This document shows positions 5,878-15,258 of a DNA stretch of 64,000 bases, piece after piece. The notes beneath the pieces are model-generated. The model was not told the origin of the DNA, ran no database searches, and saw only the letters and a program-made list of their open reading frames with translations. How positions within the stretch are numbered: position 1 is the stretch's first letter; every line of letters starts with the position of its first letter. The stretch is from Dyella subtropica (GTDB lineage Bacteria; Pseudomonadota; Gammaproteobacteria; Xanthomonadales; Rhodanobacteraceae), in NCBI RefSeq assembly GCF_026283965.1, contig NZ_JAPDPD010000003.1, forward strand, positions 124,001 through 188,000, written 5' to 3'. Position numbers and translations under genes: made by a program.

Positions 5878-8142
5878 ATGCGCGCCCTCCTCTTCGCCAC
5901 GTTGATGACGGTGGCTCTGCCGACCATGGCCCAAAAACTCACGATCGAACGCATCTTCGACGGCGGTAGCCTTGCCGGGCCCGCGCCGCGCGGCCTGCAG
6001 ATCTCGCCGGACGGCAGCCGTATCACTTTCCTGCGCGCGCGCAGTGACGACCAGTTCCAACTGGATCTGTGGGAATACCGCCCCAAGGACAACAGCACGC
6101 ACCTGCTGGTGGATTCGCGCAAGCTGGAGCCGCAGGGCGAGCAGCTTTCCGACGCGGAGAAGGCACGCCGCGAGCGCGCTCGCACGGCCGGGCTGCGCGG
6201 CATCCTCACTTACCAGTGGTCGCCGGACGGCAAGCAGCTGCTATTTCCCATCGGCGGCAAGCTCTACCTGTACAACTTGGCCGACACCAAGCCGGCGCCG
6301 CGCGCGCTGGATACGGGCGGCGATGCCATCGACCCGAAAATCTCGCCCAAGGGCCGTTTCGTGTCCTATGTGCGCGACCAGAATCTGTGGGTCATCGATC
6401 TCGCCAGCGGTGAGGCGAAGCAACTCACGCATGACGGCGGCGGCACGGTGCACAACGGCGAAGCGGAATTCGTCGCGCAGGAGGAAATGGATCGCAGCGC
6501 GGGCTACTGGTGGGCGCCGGACGATAGCGCCCTCGCGTTCGAGCGCTACGACGAAGCCAAGGTGCCGGTGACCAAGCGCACCGAGGTTTATGCCGACCGT
6601 ACCGAGGTGATCGATCAGCGTTATCCCGGTGCCGGCGATCCGAACGTTGCCGTGAAGCTGGGCCTGGTTGCGCCGATGGGTGGCCAGCCGCGCTGGATCG
6701 ACCTGGGCAAGGATCAAGACATCTACCTGGTACGTGTGAAGTGGTTGCCCGACGGCAAGCATCTCAGCTACCAGCGCATGCCGCGCAGTCAGCAGAAGCT
6801 GGAGTTGAAACAGGTCGATGCAAAGACGCTGGCCCAACACACCCTGCTTACCGAGACCAGCGATACCTGGATCAACCTCAACGACGACCTGACCTTCCTC
6901 AAGGACGGCAAGAGCTTCCTGTGGGGCAGCGAGCGCAGCGGGTTTCACCATCTGTATCTGTACGGCATCGACGGCAAGCTCAAGCACCCGGTAAGCCAGG
7001 GCGACTGGCAGATCGATGGCGTGCTGGCGGTGGATGAGCACAGCGGCACGGTCTATGTCAGCTCCAATCGCGACTTCGTGCCGGATCGGCAGATCTATGC
7101 GCTCAAGCTCGATGGCAGCAACGCCAGCGCACCCGTGCGCATCAGCCAGGGCGCCGGCACGCATACGGTCGAGTTCGCGCCGAATGCCAGCTTCTATCTG
7201 GATACCTATTCCAGCGCCGACACGCCGCCGCAGGTCAGCGTCCATAAACCGGATGGCAGCCTGGTTAGTTGGATCGAGCAGAACAAGTTCGATGAGAAGC
7301 ATCCCTTCTGGCCGTACCGCACCAACCTGATCAAGCCGGAGTTCGGCATGCTGAAGTCCGCCGACGGGCAGACTTTGTACTACCGCGTGTACAAGCCGGC
7401 GGGCTTCGATCCCGCGAAGAAGTACCCGGTGTTCGACACCTACTACGGTGGCCCGCATGCACAGGTGGTGGTCAACGCCTGGGGCGACTACTTCAACCAA
7501 TACATGGCCAACCAGGGCTATGTGGTGTTTACCCTGGACAACCGTGGCATGGCGCGACGCGGTCGCAAATTCGAGGACGCCATCTACCAGCAACTCGGCG
7601 CCGCCGAAGTGGAAGACCAGCTCGCCGGCATCCGTTGGTTGAAGGCGCAACCATGGGTGGATGGCAAGCGCATTGGCGTGTTCGGCTGGAGCTACGGCGG
7701 CTACATGACCACCATGATGCTGGCCAAGGCATCTGGCGAGCTGGCCGCTGGCGTGGCGGTGGCGCCGGTGACCGATTGGCGGCTGTATGACACCTTCTAC
7801 ACCGAGCGCTATCTAGGCCGCCCGCAGGACAACGAAGCCGGCTACACGCGTAGCAGTCCGTTCGCCTGGCTGGATGGCCTTACCAGCAAGCTCTATCTGG
7901 TACACGGCATGGCCGACGACAACGTGCTGTTCCTCAACTCCACCAAGCTGATGGCGGAGCTGCAGAAGCGCGGCACGCAATTCCAGTTGATGGCTTATCC
8001 GGGCGCCAAGCACGGTCTGAACCTGCCCGGCCAGCGCACTCACGTGTTTCATCTGATCGCCGGCTTCTTCGATAAGGAAGTGAAGGGCGCCGCGCTGCCA
8101 GCAAGAAGCCCCGCGCCAGAGGCGTCGACAACGGCGCCCTGA
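5878..8142 (+). CDS. Exported S9B dipeptidyl-peptidase IV-like serine peptidase
   Basis: 754 residues with a cleavable signal peptide (first 19 residues, ending TMAQ), so it probably works in the periplasm. An N-terminal beta-propeller (DPP-IV N domain, roughly residues 60-480) is followed by an alpha/beta-hydrolase peptidase domain. The catalytic serine lies in GWSYGGYM, the aspartate in MADDNVLF and the histidine in GAKHGLNL. In DPP-IV homologues this removes dipeptides from N-termini with proline at position 2; the EEMDRSAGYWW segment resembles the substrate-amino-terminus binding Glu pair. Start ATG has AAGGAAG upstream. It is monocistronic and ends before an 11-bp hairpin. A second, more distant S9 peptidase is at 47288. 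Confidence 0.92.
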   Translation: MRALLFATLMTVALPTMAQKLTIERIFDGGSLAGPAPRGLQISPDGSRITFLRARSDDQFQLDLWEYRPKDNSTHLLVDSRKLEPQGEQLSDAEKARRERARTAGLRGILTYQWSPDGKQLLFPIGGKLYLYNLADTKPAPRALDTGGDAIDPKISPKGRFVSYVRDQNLWVIDLASGEAKQLTHDGGGTVHNGEAEFVAQEEMDRSAGYWWAPDDSALAFERYDEAKVPVTKRTEVYADRTEVIDQRYPGAGDPNVAVKLGLVAPMGGQPRWIDLGKDQDIYLVRVKWLPDGKHLSYQRMPRSQQKLELKQVDAKTLAQHTLLTETSDTWINLNDDLTFLKDGKSFLWGSERSGFHHLYLYGIDGKLKHPVSQGDWQIDGVLAVDEHSGTVYVSSNRDFVPDRQIYALKLDGSNASAPVRISQGAGTHTVEFAPNASFYLDTYSSADTPPQVSVHKPDGSLVSWIEQNKFDEKHPFWPYRTNLIKPEFGMLKSADGQTLYYRVYKPAGFDPAKKYPVFDTYYGGPHAQVVVNAWGDYFNQYMANQGYVVFTLDNRGMARRGRKFEDAIYQQLGAAEVEDQLAGIRWLKAQPWVDGKRIGVFGWSYGGYMTTMMLAKASGELAAGVAVAPVTDWRLYDTFYTERYLGRPQDNEAGYTRSSPFAWLDGLTSKLYLVHGMADDNVLFLNSTKLMAELQKRGTQFQLMAYPGAKHGLNLPGQRTHVFHLIAGFFDKEVKGAALPARSPAPEASTTAP

Positions 8143-8164
8143 AACAGCGGCACCCTGAAACGAC

Positions 8165-8192
8165 ACGCCCGCCGGTGAAGGCCGGCGGGCGT
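8165..8192 (+). terminator. 11-bp GC-rich hairpin between convergent genes
   Basis: ACGCCCGCCGG, loop TGAAGG, CCGGCGGGCGT. It stands between the peptidase stop and the convergent gene ending at 8248. No T-run on either side. Confidence 0.6.
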
Positions 8193-8247
8193 GGGAATCA
8201 TCGAGCTTGTGATGGGGATCCGTCGTCGATCATCGGATCGTGCGTGA

Positions 8248-8862
8248 TCACTGTGCGTGACCAACACCCGAATCACCCTGCTCCAGCGGCGGCGGCGTGC
8301 CTGCCACCGCCAGCAGCGATTGTGCGTAACCGTCTTCGATGCTGATGGTGGAGACTTCGTCCCACGAGAAAAACGACGCTTCGCGCAGCCATTCCGCGTC
8401 GGGGCTGATCTCCTGCATGCTGAAGCCGTCTTCTTCGACGCTGATCAGCTTGCCGATGTAGCAGACCTCGGACTCGTCTTCGCTGTCCACGTGCACGCCG
8501 ATGACCGGCGACTGTTTGGCCGCGGCCTGCACCACCTCGCGGATGTCGTCCAGCGGAAAGCCGCGCGGCGGGCGCGGCAGGATGTGCTTGAGTACCAGCG
8601 CCTTTTCCATGAAGACAGCGTGCTTGTCCGGCGCCTCCAGCTCAGAAATGTCGCGGTGCCGCATGACGTACATGCCGTCGTAGGTAATGCCGTCGCCGAC
8701 AACCCACAACAGAAAAAACTCGCGGCCGACACCGCCGACATACCCGCAAAAGCTGCCGTGCTCGAGTTCGCCGCGCCATAACCGGATCAGCTGCTGCTGT
8801 TGCTGCGCTTCGCGCAGCTGAGCCCGCTGACCGGTGGTTTTGAGTTCAATGATCTTTCCCAT
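8248..8862 (-). CDS. Hypothetical protein downstream of hslU
   Basis: A 204-residue protein that I do not recognise. It has no signal peptide and no membrane segment. The N-terminal third is basic with a run of glutamines (QQQQQL), the middle holds a hydrophobic strand-rich region (EFFLLWVVGDGITYDGMYVMRH), and the C-terminal half is acidic. The alternation suggests a soluble, beta-rich cytoplasmic domain. It starts 38 bp after the hslU stop on the same strand and could be co-transcribed with hslVU, which would link it to stress physiology, but nothing in the sequence shows a function. Confidence 0.75.
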   Translation of the reverse strand: MGKIIELKTTGQRAQLREAQQQQQLIRLWRGELEHGSFCGYVGGVGREFFLLWVVGDGITYDGMYVMRHRDISELEAPDKHAVFMEKALVLKHILPRPPRGFPLDDIREVVQAAAKQSPVIGVHVDSEDESEVCYIGKLISVEEDGFSMQEISPDAEWLREASFFSWDEVSTISIEDGYAQSLLAVAGTPPPLEQGDSGVGHAQ

Positions 8863-8900
8863 ACGCCCCTAATTTTAACAGCCGGGCTCTTTCCCCATGT

Positions 8901-10235
8901 TTACAGGATGTAACGGCTCAAATCCTCGTCCTTGACCAGGCTTCCGAGGTTTTTATCGACATATTCGGCGTCAATTACGTATTTTTCACCGGATTTGTCA
9001 GCAGCTTCGAAGGAAATTTTCTCAAGTAGGCGCTCCATCACCGTGTGCAGGCGGCGGGCGCCGATGTTCTCGGTGCGCTCGTTCACCTGGAACGCCACCT
9101 CGGCCAGGCGATCGATGCCCGAGTCGGTGAACTCGATGCTGACACCCTCCGTACCGAGCAGGGCCACGTATTGCTTGGTCAGTGCGTTCTGCGGTTCGCG
9201 CAAGATGCGCTCGAAATCGCCCACCGACAGCGCCGACAGTTCCACGCGAATCGGCAAACGACCCTGCAGCTCCGGGATCAGGTCCGATGGCTTGGCCAGC
9301 GAGAACGCGCCAGAGGCGATAAACAGCACGTGGTCGGTCTTGATCGGGCCGTATTTGGTGGACACGGTGGAACCTTCCACCAGCGGAAGCAGGTCGCGCT
9401 GCACGCCTTCGCGGCTGACACCGGCGCCGCCCCACTCGGAGCGCTGGGCGATCTTGTCGATCTCGTCGATGAACACGATGCCATTCTGCTCGGCGGCGAA
9501 CACCGCCTGGGCGCGCACTTCATCGTCGTTGAGCAGCTTGCCGGCCTCTTCGTCGATCAGCAGCGGGCGGGCGATCTTGATCGCCAGCTTGCGCTTCTGC
9601 GATTTCGCGCCGCCCAGGTTCTGGAACATCTGGCGTAGCTGCTGGCCCATTTCCTCCATGCCGGGCGGAGACATGATCTCCACACCCACGTTCATGGCGA
9701 AATCCAGCTCGATTTCGCGATCGTCCAAAGCGCCTTCGCGCAACTGCTTGCGCAGTTTCTGGCGGGTGTCGCTATCGATGGCCGGCGCCGGATCGTGGGT
9801 CCAGTCGGTGGGCGATTGGCGGCGAGGCAGCAGCGCATCGAGGATGCGATCTTCGGCGCGATCCTCGGCTTGCGAACGCACGCGCTTGACGGCCTGGTCG
9901 CGGGTGAGCTTGTAGGCCACGTCGGCCAGGTCGCGCACGATGGATTCCACGTCCTTGCCGACGTAGCCCACCTCGGTGAACTTGGTCGCTTCCACCTTCA
10001 CGAACGGCGCGTTCGCCAGTGTGGCAAGGCGGCGTGCGATCTCGGTCTTGCCCACGCCGGTGGGGCCGATCATCAGGATGTTCTTCGGCGTCACCTCATC
10101 GCGCAGGCCCTGCTCCAGCTGCATACGGCGCCAGCGGTTGCGCAGTGCGATCGCCACGGCGCGTTTGGCGTCGTGCTGACCGATGATGTAGTGATCGAGT
10201 TCGTTGACGATTTCGCGGGGGGTCAATTCAGACAT
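8901..10235 (-). CDS. hslU: HslU, ATPase subunit of the HslVU protease
   Basis: 444 residues, normal length. HslU is the AAA+ hexamer that unfolds substrates and feeds them into HslV. It starts [14 protein letters not shown], with Walker [16 protein letters not shown] near residue 58, Walker [12 protein letters not shown] near 255, the [14 protein letters not shown] pore region near 90, and the C-terminal tail DLSRYIL that docks into HslV. The I-domain is present between the Walker motifs. It follows hslV by 76 bp on the same strand, the standard hslVU order. Confidence 0.98.
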   Translation of the reverse strand: MSELTPREIVNELDHYIIGQHDAKRAVAIALRNRWRRMQLEQGLRDEVTPKNILMIGPTGVGKTEIARRLATLANAPFVKVEATKFTEVGYVGKDVESIVRDLADVAYKLTRDQAVKRVRSQAEDRAEDRILDALLPRRQSPTDWTHDPAPAIDSDTRQKLRKQLREGALDDREIELDFAMNVGVEIMSPPGMEEMGQQLRQMFQNLGGAKSQKRKLAIKIARPLLIDEEAGKLLNDDEVRAQAVFAAEQNGIVFIDEIDKIAQRSEWGGAGVSREGVQRDLLPLVEGSTVSTKYGPIKTDHVLFIASGAFSLAKPSDLIPELQGRLPIRVELSALSVGDFERILREPQNALTKQYVALLGTEGVSIEFTDSGIDRLAEVAFQVNERTENIGARRLHTVMERLLEKISFEAADKSGEKYVIDAEYVDKNLGSLVKDEDLSRYIL

Positions 10236-10311
10236 GAGGGCACCGGAGCATGGGGGCGTTGTCCGGCGCGTGCCGGAATGACGTTAGTGAAGGGCTGATG
10301 CCGAGAAGCCA

Positions 10312-10845
10312 TCAAAGCTCTTCGATCGTCGTGTTGTGATTGGTGTAGATGCAGATGTCGCCAGCGATCTTCAACGCCTTCTCGACGATCTCGCGCGCAT
10401 CCATCTGGGTGTTTTCCATCAGCGCGAGCGCAGCGGACTGCGCATACGGGCCGCCGGAGCCGATGGCGATCAGGCCGAACTCGGGTTCCAGCACGTCGCC
10501 ATTGCCGGAGATCAGCAGGGATGCATCCTTGTCGGCTACCGCCAGCATGGCTTCGAGGCGACCGAGGCGGCGATCGGTGCGCCATTCCTTGGCCATTTCC
10601 ACCGCAGCGCGGGTGAGGTTGCCGCTGTGCTTGATCAGCTTTTCCTCGAACAGCTCGAACAGGGTGAAGGCATCGGCCGTGGCGCCCGCAAAACCGGCCA
10701 GCACATCGCCCTTGCCAAGGCGGCGGATCTTGCGCGCGTTGGCCTTCATCACCGTGTTGCCGAGCGTGACCTGACCGTCGCCGCCGATCACAACGCGACC
10801 GTTGCGGCGGACGGAAATGATGGTCGTGGCGTGAAAGGATTCCAT
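10312..10845 (-). CDS. hslV: HslV, peptidase subunit of the HslVU protease
   Basis: 177 residues. Proteasome-beta-like N-terminal nucleophile hydrolase. The start at [12 protein letters not shown] gives a short propeptide whose removal exposes the catalytic threonine of [32 protein letters not shown] is diagnostic, and Gly-rich [10 protein letters not shown] lies near the C-terminus. A longer frame begins at 10902 but adds residues not seen in the family, and GGAG precedes the chosen ATG. A possible heat-shock promoter lies at 10875-10902. The gene follows xerC and precedes hslU. Confidence 0.96.
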   Translation of the reverse strand: MESFHATTIISVRRNGRVVIGGDGQVTLGNTVMKANARKIRRLGKGDVLAGFAGATADAFTLFELFEEKLIKHSGNLTRAAVEMAKEWRTDRRLGRLEAMLAVADKDASLLISGNGDVLEPEFGLIAIGSGGPYAQSAALALMENTQMDAREIVEKALKIAGDICIYTNHNTTIEEL

Positions 10846-10874
10846 GGGAGGCTCCGCATTGACTTGAACGGCAG

Positions 10875-10902
10875 AGGTGGGGCCAGTGGCACCGCCGTTC
10901 AA
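10875..10902 (-). promoter_or_regulatory. Possible sigma-32 promoter of hslVU
   Basis: On the minus strand TTGAAC (10902-10897) is followed after 14 bases by CCCCACCT (10882-10875), close to the heat-shock consensus TTGAAA and CCCCATNT. It would place the transcript start about 20-25 bases before hslV. Match is partial. Confidence 0.4.
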
Positions 10903-10970
10903 TATGCTGGGGCTTGGGGCGCGCGGGAGTGTTACGGCGGCGTGGACGTCCCCGAGATAGAAGCGGGAGT

Positions 10971-11858
10971 TCAGCCTTTGCGCTTCGCGCGCGGGTGCGC
11001 GGCGTCGTACACCTTCGCCAGATGCTGGAAATCCAGGTGGGTGTAGATCTGCGTGGTGGCGATGTCGGCGTGGCCGAGCAGTTCCTGCACCGCGCGCAGG
11101 TCGCCGGACGATTCCAGCATGTGGCTGGCGAAGGTGTGGCGCAGCAGATGTGGATGCACGCGTTTGGCGAATCCCTGGCTCAGTGCCAGCGTCTTCAAGC
11201 GGGCCTGCACCGTGCGCGGGCTGATCGGCGCGCCGCCGCGACCGCGAAACACCGGCGTTTCGGGCCCCCTGCCTTCCGCCTCGCCAAGCGCCCGCAGCGC
11301 GTTCACGGCATGCCGTCCCACCGGCACGATGCGCGTCTTGCTGCCCTTGCCCAGCACGCGCACTTCGCCGGCATCGAGATTCAGGTCCAGCCAGCGCAGG
11401 CCCACCAGTTCCGAAAGGCGCAGGCCGGAGGAATAGAACAGCTCCAGCATGGCGCGATCGCGCAGGGTCAGCGCACCGCCGCTGTCAGCTTCGATCAGAG
11501 CGGTGGCCTCGTCCACGTCGAGCACCTGCGGCAGCTTGCGATGGACCTTTGGTCCACGCACGCCGGCCACCGGATCGTGTTCCAGCAAACCTTCGCGTTG
11601 CAGTTGCCGGAACAGGCTGCGGCAAGAGGAAAGCAGGCGCTGCAGGCTTTTCGGCGACAGCCCGGCGCGATGTTCGGCGGCGACGAACGCGCGCATGCGA
11701 TGGCTGTCGAGTGCGACAAAGCCGGTCAGCTGCTGCGCTTCCATCCAGCGCAACAGCTTGTCCAGATCGCGGCGATACGCATCGATCGTATGCGAAGAGG
11801 CTTTGCGCTCGCCGGCGAGGCGGGCGAGCCAGGTCGCGACCTGGCCGCGCGGATCCAT
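10971..11858 (-). CDS. xerC: Tyrosine recombinase XerC
   Basis: 295 residues. XerC with XerD resolves chromosome dimers at dif at the septum. An N-terminal SAM-like core-binding domain (residues 1-95) is followed by the catalytic domain. The catalytic set is visible: Arg147 in SSGLRLSEL, Lys171 in GKGSK, His237-Arg240 in HLLRHTF, His263 in LLGHADI and Tyr272 in IYTHLDF. It starts two bases after the DUF484 stop, so translation is coupled. The order dapF-DUF484-xerC is the same as in E. coli (dapF-yigA-xerC). Confidence 0.96.
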   Translation of the reverse strand: MDPRGQVATWLARLAGERKASSHTIDAYRRDLDKLLRWMEAQQLTGFVALDSHRMRAFVAAEHRAGLSPKSLQRLLSSCRSLFRQLQREGLLEHDPVAGVRGPKVHRKLPQVLDVDEATALIEADSGGALTLRDRAMLELFYSSGLRLSELVGLRWLDLNLDAGEVRVLGKGSKTRIVPVGRHAVNALRALGEAEGRGPETPVFRGRGGAPISPRTVQARLKTLALSQGFAKRVHPHLLRHTFASHMLESSGDLRAVQELLGHADIATTQIYTHLDFQHLAKVYDAAHPRAKRKG

Positions 11859-11860
11859 GC

Positions 11861-12544
11861 TCAGGCGCCGTCCTGTGAGCGCAGCAGCGCGGCGGTAACG
11901 GTGGCGGCGATCATCTTAAGGAACAAGGTGCCCATGCCCGGCTGGAAATGATCCGGATCGCGGCTGCCGATGGCGAGGATGCCCAACTCGCCCAGCGGCA
12001 CCAGCGCGGACGACTGGATCTCCGGCGCGTGGTCGCCGAACAATCGATACAAGCGCTCCGCCGAAAGGCGTCCGGCGATCGGTTCATGGTGCGAAAGGAA
12101 ATCGCCGAACTCCGGCAACTCGGCGCGTCCACCCGGCACCTGCAGCAGCCAGTCGGCGTGGGGAAGGCTGGCTGCGCCGAACAGCAGCAGGCGCACCCGA
12201 TCGGTCTTGAAATCCTCGGACAGCTTCGCGATCACGCTGCGTGCGGCGATGGCGGGCGTATTCGCGCGCAGCACGGTGACATTGAGGTCGTGCACACGCT
12301 GCATCAGCTGCTCGTTCTCTGCCGCGATGGCAACGAGTTCGGCCAGCCGGCGTTCCAGCTCGGCGTTCTTCTCGCGCAGGTTTTGCAGCTGGTAAACCGC
12401 CAGCGAAGCGACCGGCCCCTGCTCGCGCGGCAGGGTGAGTTGCGCGGCCAGATCCGGAAAATCGTTGAGGAAGCCCGGGTGGCGGCGCAAATAGGCCGCT
12501 ACGTCCTGGGCTTGCAAGGTGTCGTCGAGTGCAGTGTCGGTCAT
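11861..12544 (-). CDS. DUF484 family protein (YigA-like)
   Basis: 227 residues. The N-terminus DVAAYLRRHPGFLNDFPDL is the hallmark of DUF484. A coiled-coil stretch follows (LREKNAELERRLAELVAIAAENEQLMQRV, shown in part), then a GAF-like domain (residues 90-220). The family sits between dapF and xerC in many gammaproteobacteria; its function is not established. No membrane segment is present. It lies 74 bp after dapF and two bases before xerC in the same orientation. Confidence 0.9.
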   Translation of the reverse strand: MTDTALDDTLQAQDVAAYLRRHPGFLNDFPDLAAQLTLPREQGPVASLAVYQLQNLREKNAELERRLAELVAIAAENEQLMQRVHDLNVTVLRANTPAIAARSVIAKLSEDFKTDRVRLLLFGAASLPHADWLLQVPGGRAELPEFGDFLSHHEPIAGRLSAERLYRLFGDHAPEIQSSALVPLGELGILAIGSRDPDHFQPGMGTLFLKMIAATVTAALLRSQDGA

Positions 12545-12618
12545 GCGCGAGGTACCTCAGAAGCCGGTGGGTCAGGCGATGTGCGTGGCCCCGAGTGTGC
12601 GATGACCGCCGTTACGCT

Positions 12619-13467
12619 TCAATGCGTACCCGAGATCCCCAGCCATTCACCTTCAAAGACGAAGGCGGCCGGGCCGGTCATCCACAAGGTGTGCCCGGGG
12701 CCAGCCCATTCGATCTGCAGGCGGCCGCCCGGAAGCTCAATCTGCACGCTCTCGTCCACTTCGCCACGCTGGCGCATCACCGCCATGGCCGCGCACGCGC
12801 CGGTGCCGCAGGCCAGGGTCCAGCCAACACCGCGTTCGTGTACGCGCAGGCTCAGATGGCGTCGATCGAGCCACTGCACGAAGCCGGTATTCGCATCTTT
12901 CGGAAAGCGCTCGTGCGTCGACAGCAGCGGGCCGTGACGGAACAAAGCGGGCGAACCGAGCTCTGGCACCACCACCACAGCATGCGGATTGCCCATCGAC
13001 ACCACGCCGACTTCCAGCATTTCGCCGCCTACGTCGATGTCGTAGCGGTCGGCCTGCGTGTCGGCGCGGAAGGGAATGTTCGCGGGCAGGAAATCCGGCT
13101 CGCCCATGTCCACGGTGACCCGATCGGCGGAGAGCAGGCGTACCGTGACCGGCCCGGAGGGGCTTTCCAGCCGTACCGTTTCGCCGATGGCCAGCGCACC
13201 ATCGCGATGCAGCCATGCCGCGACGCAGCGCACCCCATTGCCGCACTGGCCCGCAGGCGAGCCATCGGCATTCCAGAGGCCGTAGTAAAACGCACAGCTT
13301 GGATCGCGCGCCGGTTCGATGCTGATCAGCTGATCAAAGCCCACGCCGTTGTGGCGGTCGGCGATCGCGCGGATCTCCGCCTCGCGCAGGCCGAAGCCAT
13401 CGCGTCGCGCATCGATTATCACGAAGTCGTTGCCGATGCCCTGCATCTTGGTGAAGCGCAATGTCAT
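12619..13467 (-). CDS. dapF: Diaminopimelate epimerase
   Basis: 282 residues. DapF interconverts LL- and meso-diaminopimelate for lysine and peptidoglycan synthesis. The two catalytic cysteines are in AGQCGNGVRC and LACGTGACAA. The protein starts MTLRFTKMQGIGNDF, a conserved N-terminus; a longer open frame upstream reads through the lptM gene in another phase and is not coding. Only 17 bases separate it from the lptM stop. Confidence 0.97.
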   Translation of the reverse strand: MTLRFTKMQGIGNDFVIIDARRDGFGLREAEIRAIADRHNGVGFDQLISIEPARDPSCAFYYGLWNADGSPAGQCGNGVRCVAAWLHRDGALAIGETVRLESPSGPVTVRLLSADRVTVDMGEPDFLPANIPFRADTQADRYDIDVGGEMLEVGVVSMGNPHAVVVVPELGSPALFRHGPLLSTHERFPKDANTGFVQWLDRRHLSLRVHERGVGWTLACGTGACAAMAVMRQRGEVDESVQIELPGGRLQIEWAGPGHTLWMTGPAAFVFEGEWLGISGTH

Positions 13468-13484
13468 GAAACCGCCGGGCGCCT

Positions 13485-13655
13485 TCAGTGTTGTACGGGT
13501 GCAGCCGCCGTGGCGGCAGACGCCGGAGCTACCGTTGCCGCGGCCGGAGTCGGAGTCGGCTTCGGCGCCGGCATGTACAGCGGGCCTTTGTTGCCGCAGC
13601 CAGCCAGCGAGGCCATCACGAAGCAAAGCGGGAGCAGCAGGATCGATCGACGCAT
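13485..13655 (-). CDS. lptM: Small outer-membrane lipoprotein LptM (YifL)
   Basis: A 56-residue lipoprotein easily missed because of its size. It reads MRRSILLLPLCFVMASLAGC, with a lipobox LAGC at residues 17-20, then GNKGPLYMP, the conserved motif of the YifL/LptM family, and a Pro/Ala/Thr-rich tail. LptM assists maturation of the LptD-LptE lipopolysaccharide translocon in E. coli. It lies immediately upstream of dapF, as in E. coli (yifL-dapF), and probably heads the operon. The frame overlaps a spurious long N-terminal extension of dapF. Confidence 0.93.
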   Translation of the reverse strand: MRRSILLLPLCFVMASLAGCGNKGPLYMPAPKPTPTPAAATVAPASAATAAAPVQH

Positions 13656-13808
13656 GGATGTGGGTTCCTACGGAGACCGCCGCAGTATAGCGATGCTCAC
13701 CCTGTGCGCCGCGATAGGCCGTACGGACAGCGGTTCAGCTCGGGGCATCGCGCACTAGCCGTTATCATGCGCGGGCCGCCGCCGTCTCGCGGTGTGGAGT
13801 AAAGAAGT

Positions 13809-14498
13809 ATGGATTGGACCACGCTGTTGCGTCTGCCCAGCACTATCCTGCTGGTTCTTGCAGTGATCGCGCTGTTGTTCACCTTGGTGCAGCTGATCGC
13901 CCTGCGCACGCGTTTGCACGCCGGCCAGCGGCTTGCCGCCGCGCTGCGTGCGCTGTCGCTGGCGGTAGGGTTCGTCCTCACGTTGGTGCTGGTGGGCGCC
14001 AGCTGGGGTCTGCGCGGCTATCGCCTGCTCTCGGAAGAAACGCCAGTGGTGACCATCGACGCGCGGATCCTGTCGCCGCAGCGCTGGGCGCTGACCTTGC
14101 GCTGGCCCGATGGCAGCACGCGCCAGGTGCAGCTGTCCGGCGATGCCTGGCGAGTGGAGGCAGTTGTTCTGAAATGGAAGTTGCCGGCGCTGCTGGCCGG
14201 GCTCCCGCCCCTATACCGTCTCGATCGCCTGAGCGGCCGTTACGACGATCCCGCGCAGGAGGCCCAGGCGCCGCGCACGGTCATCGGCTTCGACGAAGCC
14301 GGCCCCTACGATGTGCTCGACCTCAAGCGCCAGCATCCGCAATGGGTGCCCGGCGTCGATACCGTGTTTGGCAGCGGCGCTTTTCTGCCGCTGGTCGACG
14401 AGGGCCACTACAACGTCAGCCTGATGCGCACCGGCGCCTTGGTGGCGCGGCCGGACGAGGTCACCGAACAGCGCCTCGGCCAGCCGTTCGGCGGCTGA
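13809..14498 (+). CDS. Inner-membrane protein of unknown function
   Basis: 229 residues. Two transmembrane helices lie near residues 10-30 and 45-70, followed by a soluble domain of about 155 residues that should face the periplasm (WPDGSTRQVQLSGDAWRVEA...). The soluble part is beta-rich with many aromatic residues. Similar proteins in Xanthomonadales are sometimes labelled multidrug transporter, but with two helices that label is not supported. It faces away from lptM and shares a bidirectional hairpin with the convergent GNAT gene. Confidence 0.8.
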   Translation: MDWTTLLRLPSTILLVLAVIALLFTLVQLIALRTRLHAGQRLAAALRALSLAVGFVLTLVLVGASWGLRGYRLLSEETPVVTIDARILSPQRWALTLRWPDGSTRQVQLSGDAWRVEAVVLKWKLPALLAGLPPLYRLDRLSGRYDDPAQEAQAPRTVIGFDEAGPYDVLDLKRQHPQWVPGVDTVFGSGAFLPLVDEGHYNVSLMRTGALVARPDEVTEQRLGQPFGG

Positions 14499-14500
14499 GA

Positions 14501-14523
14501 GCCTGTCCTCTATGAGGGCAGGC
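14501..14523 (+). terminator. Hairpin between convergent genes
   Basis: GCCTGTCCTC, loop TAT, GAGGGCAGGC; ten pairs with one G-U. It is only two bases after the upstream stop and five before the end of the GNAT gene, so it could serve both transcripts. Confidence 0.6.
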
Positions 14524-14528
14524 CCTCG

Positions 14529-15002
14529 TCAGCGCAGCACCTTCTCGTAGCGCCAGGCGTCGGCGCCGTCCTCGTAGAAGCCCTCGTGCTTACCGATGCC
14601 GTGATAGCCAAGCCGTTCGTACAGGCGGATGGCGCTGTGATTGTCGGTACGAACCTCCAGCCGCAGCGCGTGGCATCGACGCCGTCGCGCGGTGTGCTCG
14701 GCCGCTTCCAACAGCGCCGAACCCACGCCCTTGCCACGCGCTTCGGCATGGGTGGCGATGGAATACAGGCGCGCTACCTTGCTGCCCTTGCGGAAGAACA
14801 CGACGGCCGTGCCGAGAAAGCGGCGATGGTTCGCGCTCGCCACCAGCACCTGCGCGGTTTCGCTGTCCAGGTGACGGCGGAATTGAGCGCGGCTGAGCCG
14901 GTCGCTGGTGAAGCTCTGCTCCTCCAGCGCGACCAGGTCATCGAGATCGGATAGTTCAGCGCGGCGCACGCGCACGGCGGCGGTCGCGGGCATTGGGGTC
15001 AT
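14529..15002 (-). CDS. GNAT N-acetyltransferase, RimI-like, paired with an ATP-grasp gene
   Basis: 157 residues, one GNAT domain. The acetyl-CoA loop is ARGKGVGSALLEAAE near residue 90, and the C-terminal NHSAIRLYERLGY is typical of RimI-type enzymes. It probably transfers an acyl or aminoacyl group to an amine. It is transcribed away from the RLAN/ATP-grasp gene at 15259. Comparative genomics has linked GNATs with RLAN ATP-grasp proteins in predicted peptide or amino-acid ligation systems (established in the amidoligase literature in general terms). The start follows GGAAT by eight bases. Confidence 0.85.
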   Translation of the reverse strand: MTPMPATAAVRVRRAELSDLDDLVALEEQSFTSDRLSRAQFRRHLDSETAQVLVASANHRRFLGTAVVFFRKGSKVARLYSIATHAEARGKGVGSALLEAAEHTARRRRCHALRLEVRTDNHSAIRLYERLGYHGIGKHEGFYEDGADAWRYEKVLR

Positions 15003-15258
15003 CGGCGGATTCCGGTGCGGCGCGGGACGCGGCAGCAGTCAGAGGGGAAACGGAGGGTGGCGGAAGCGCGGCACTCTAGTCCTGTACGCCCTGCTGGGCA
15101 ATCGCCCTGCAGTCACGGTAGACATATTGGCATTTAGTCATGCTTCAGATCATTCCCTTGTACAAAGCCCCCCATGTGCCAAACTGCGCGCCTTGCGCCG
15201 TGCCGCCCCGTTCCTCCACGTGACGACACCACCGTGGCTCTAACGAACTTGAGGTGTC

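Noticed and set aside
6241-7650. 469-codon minus-strand frame inside the S9 peptidase gene
   Set aside because: A shadow frame caused by high GC; it has no start signal or recognisable domain, while the plus strand encodes a complete DPP-IV-like enzyme.
13468-13626. N-terminal extension of dapF
   Set aside because: The extra residues are the lptM gene read in another phase; DapF starts at MTLRFTKMQGIGNDF in the family.
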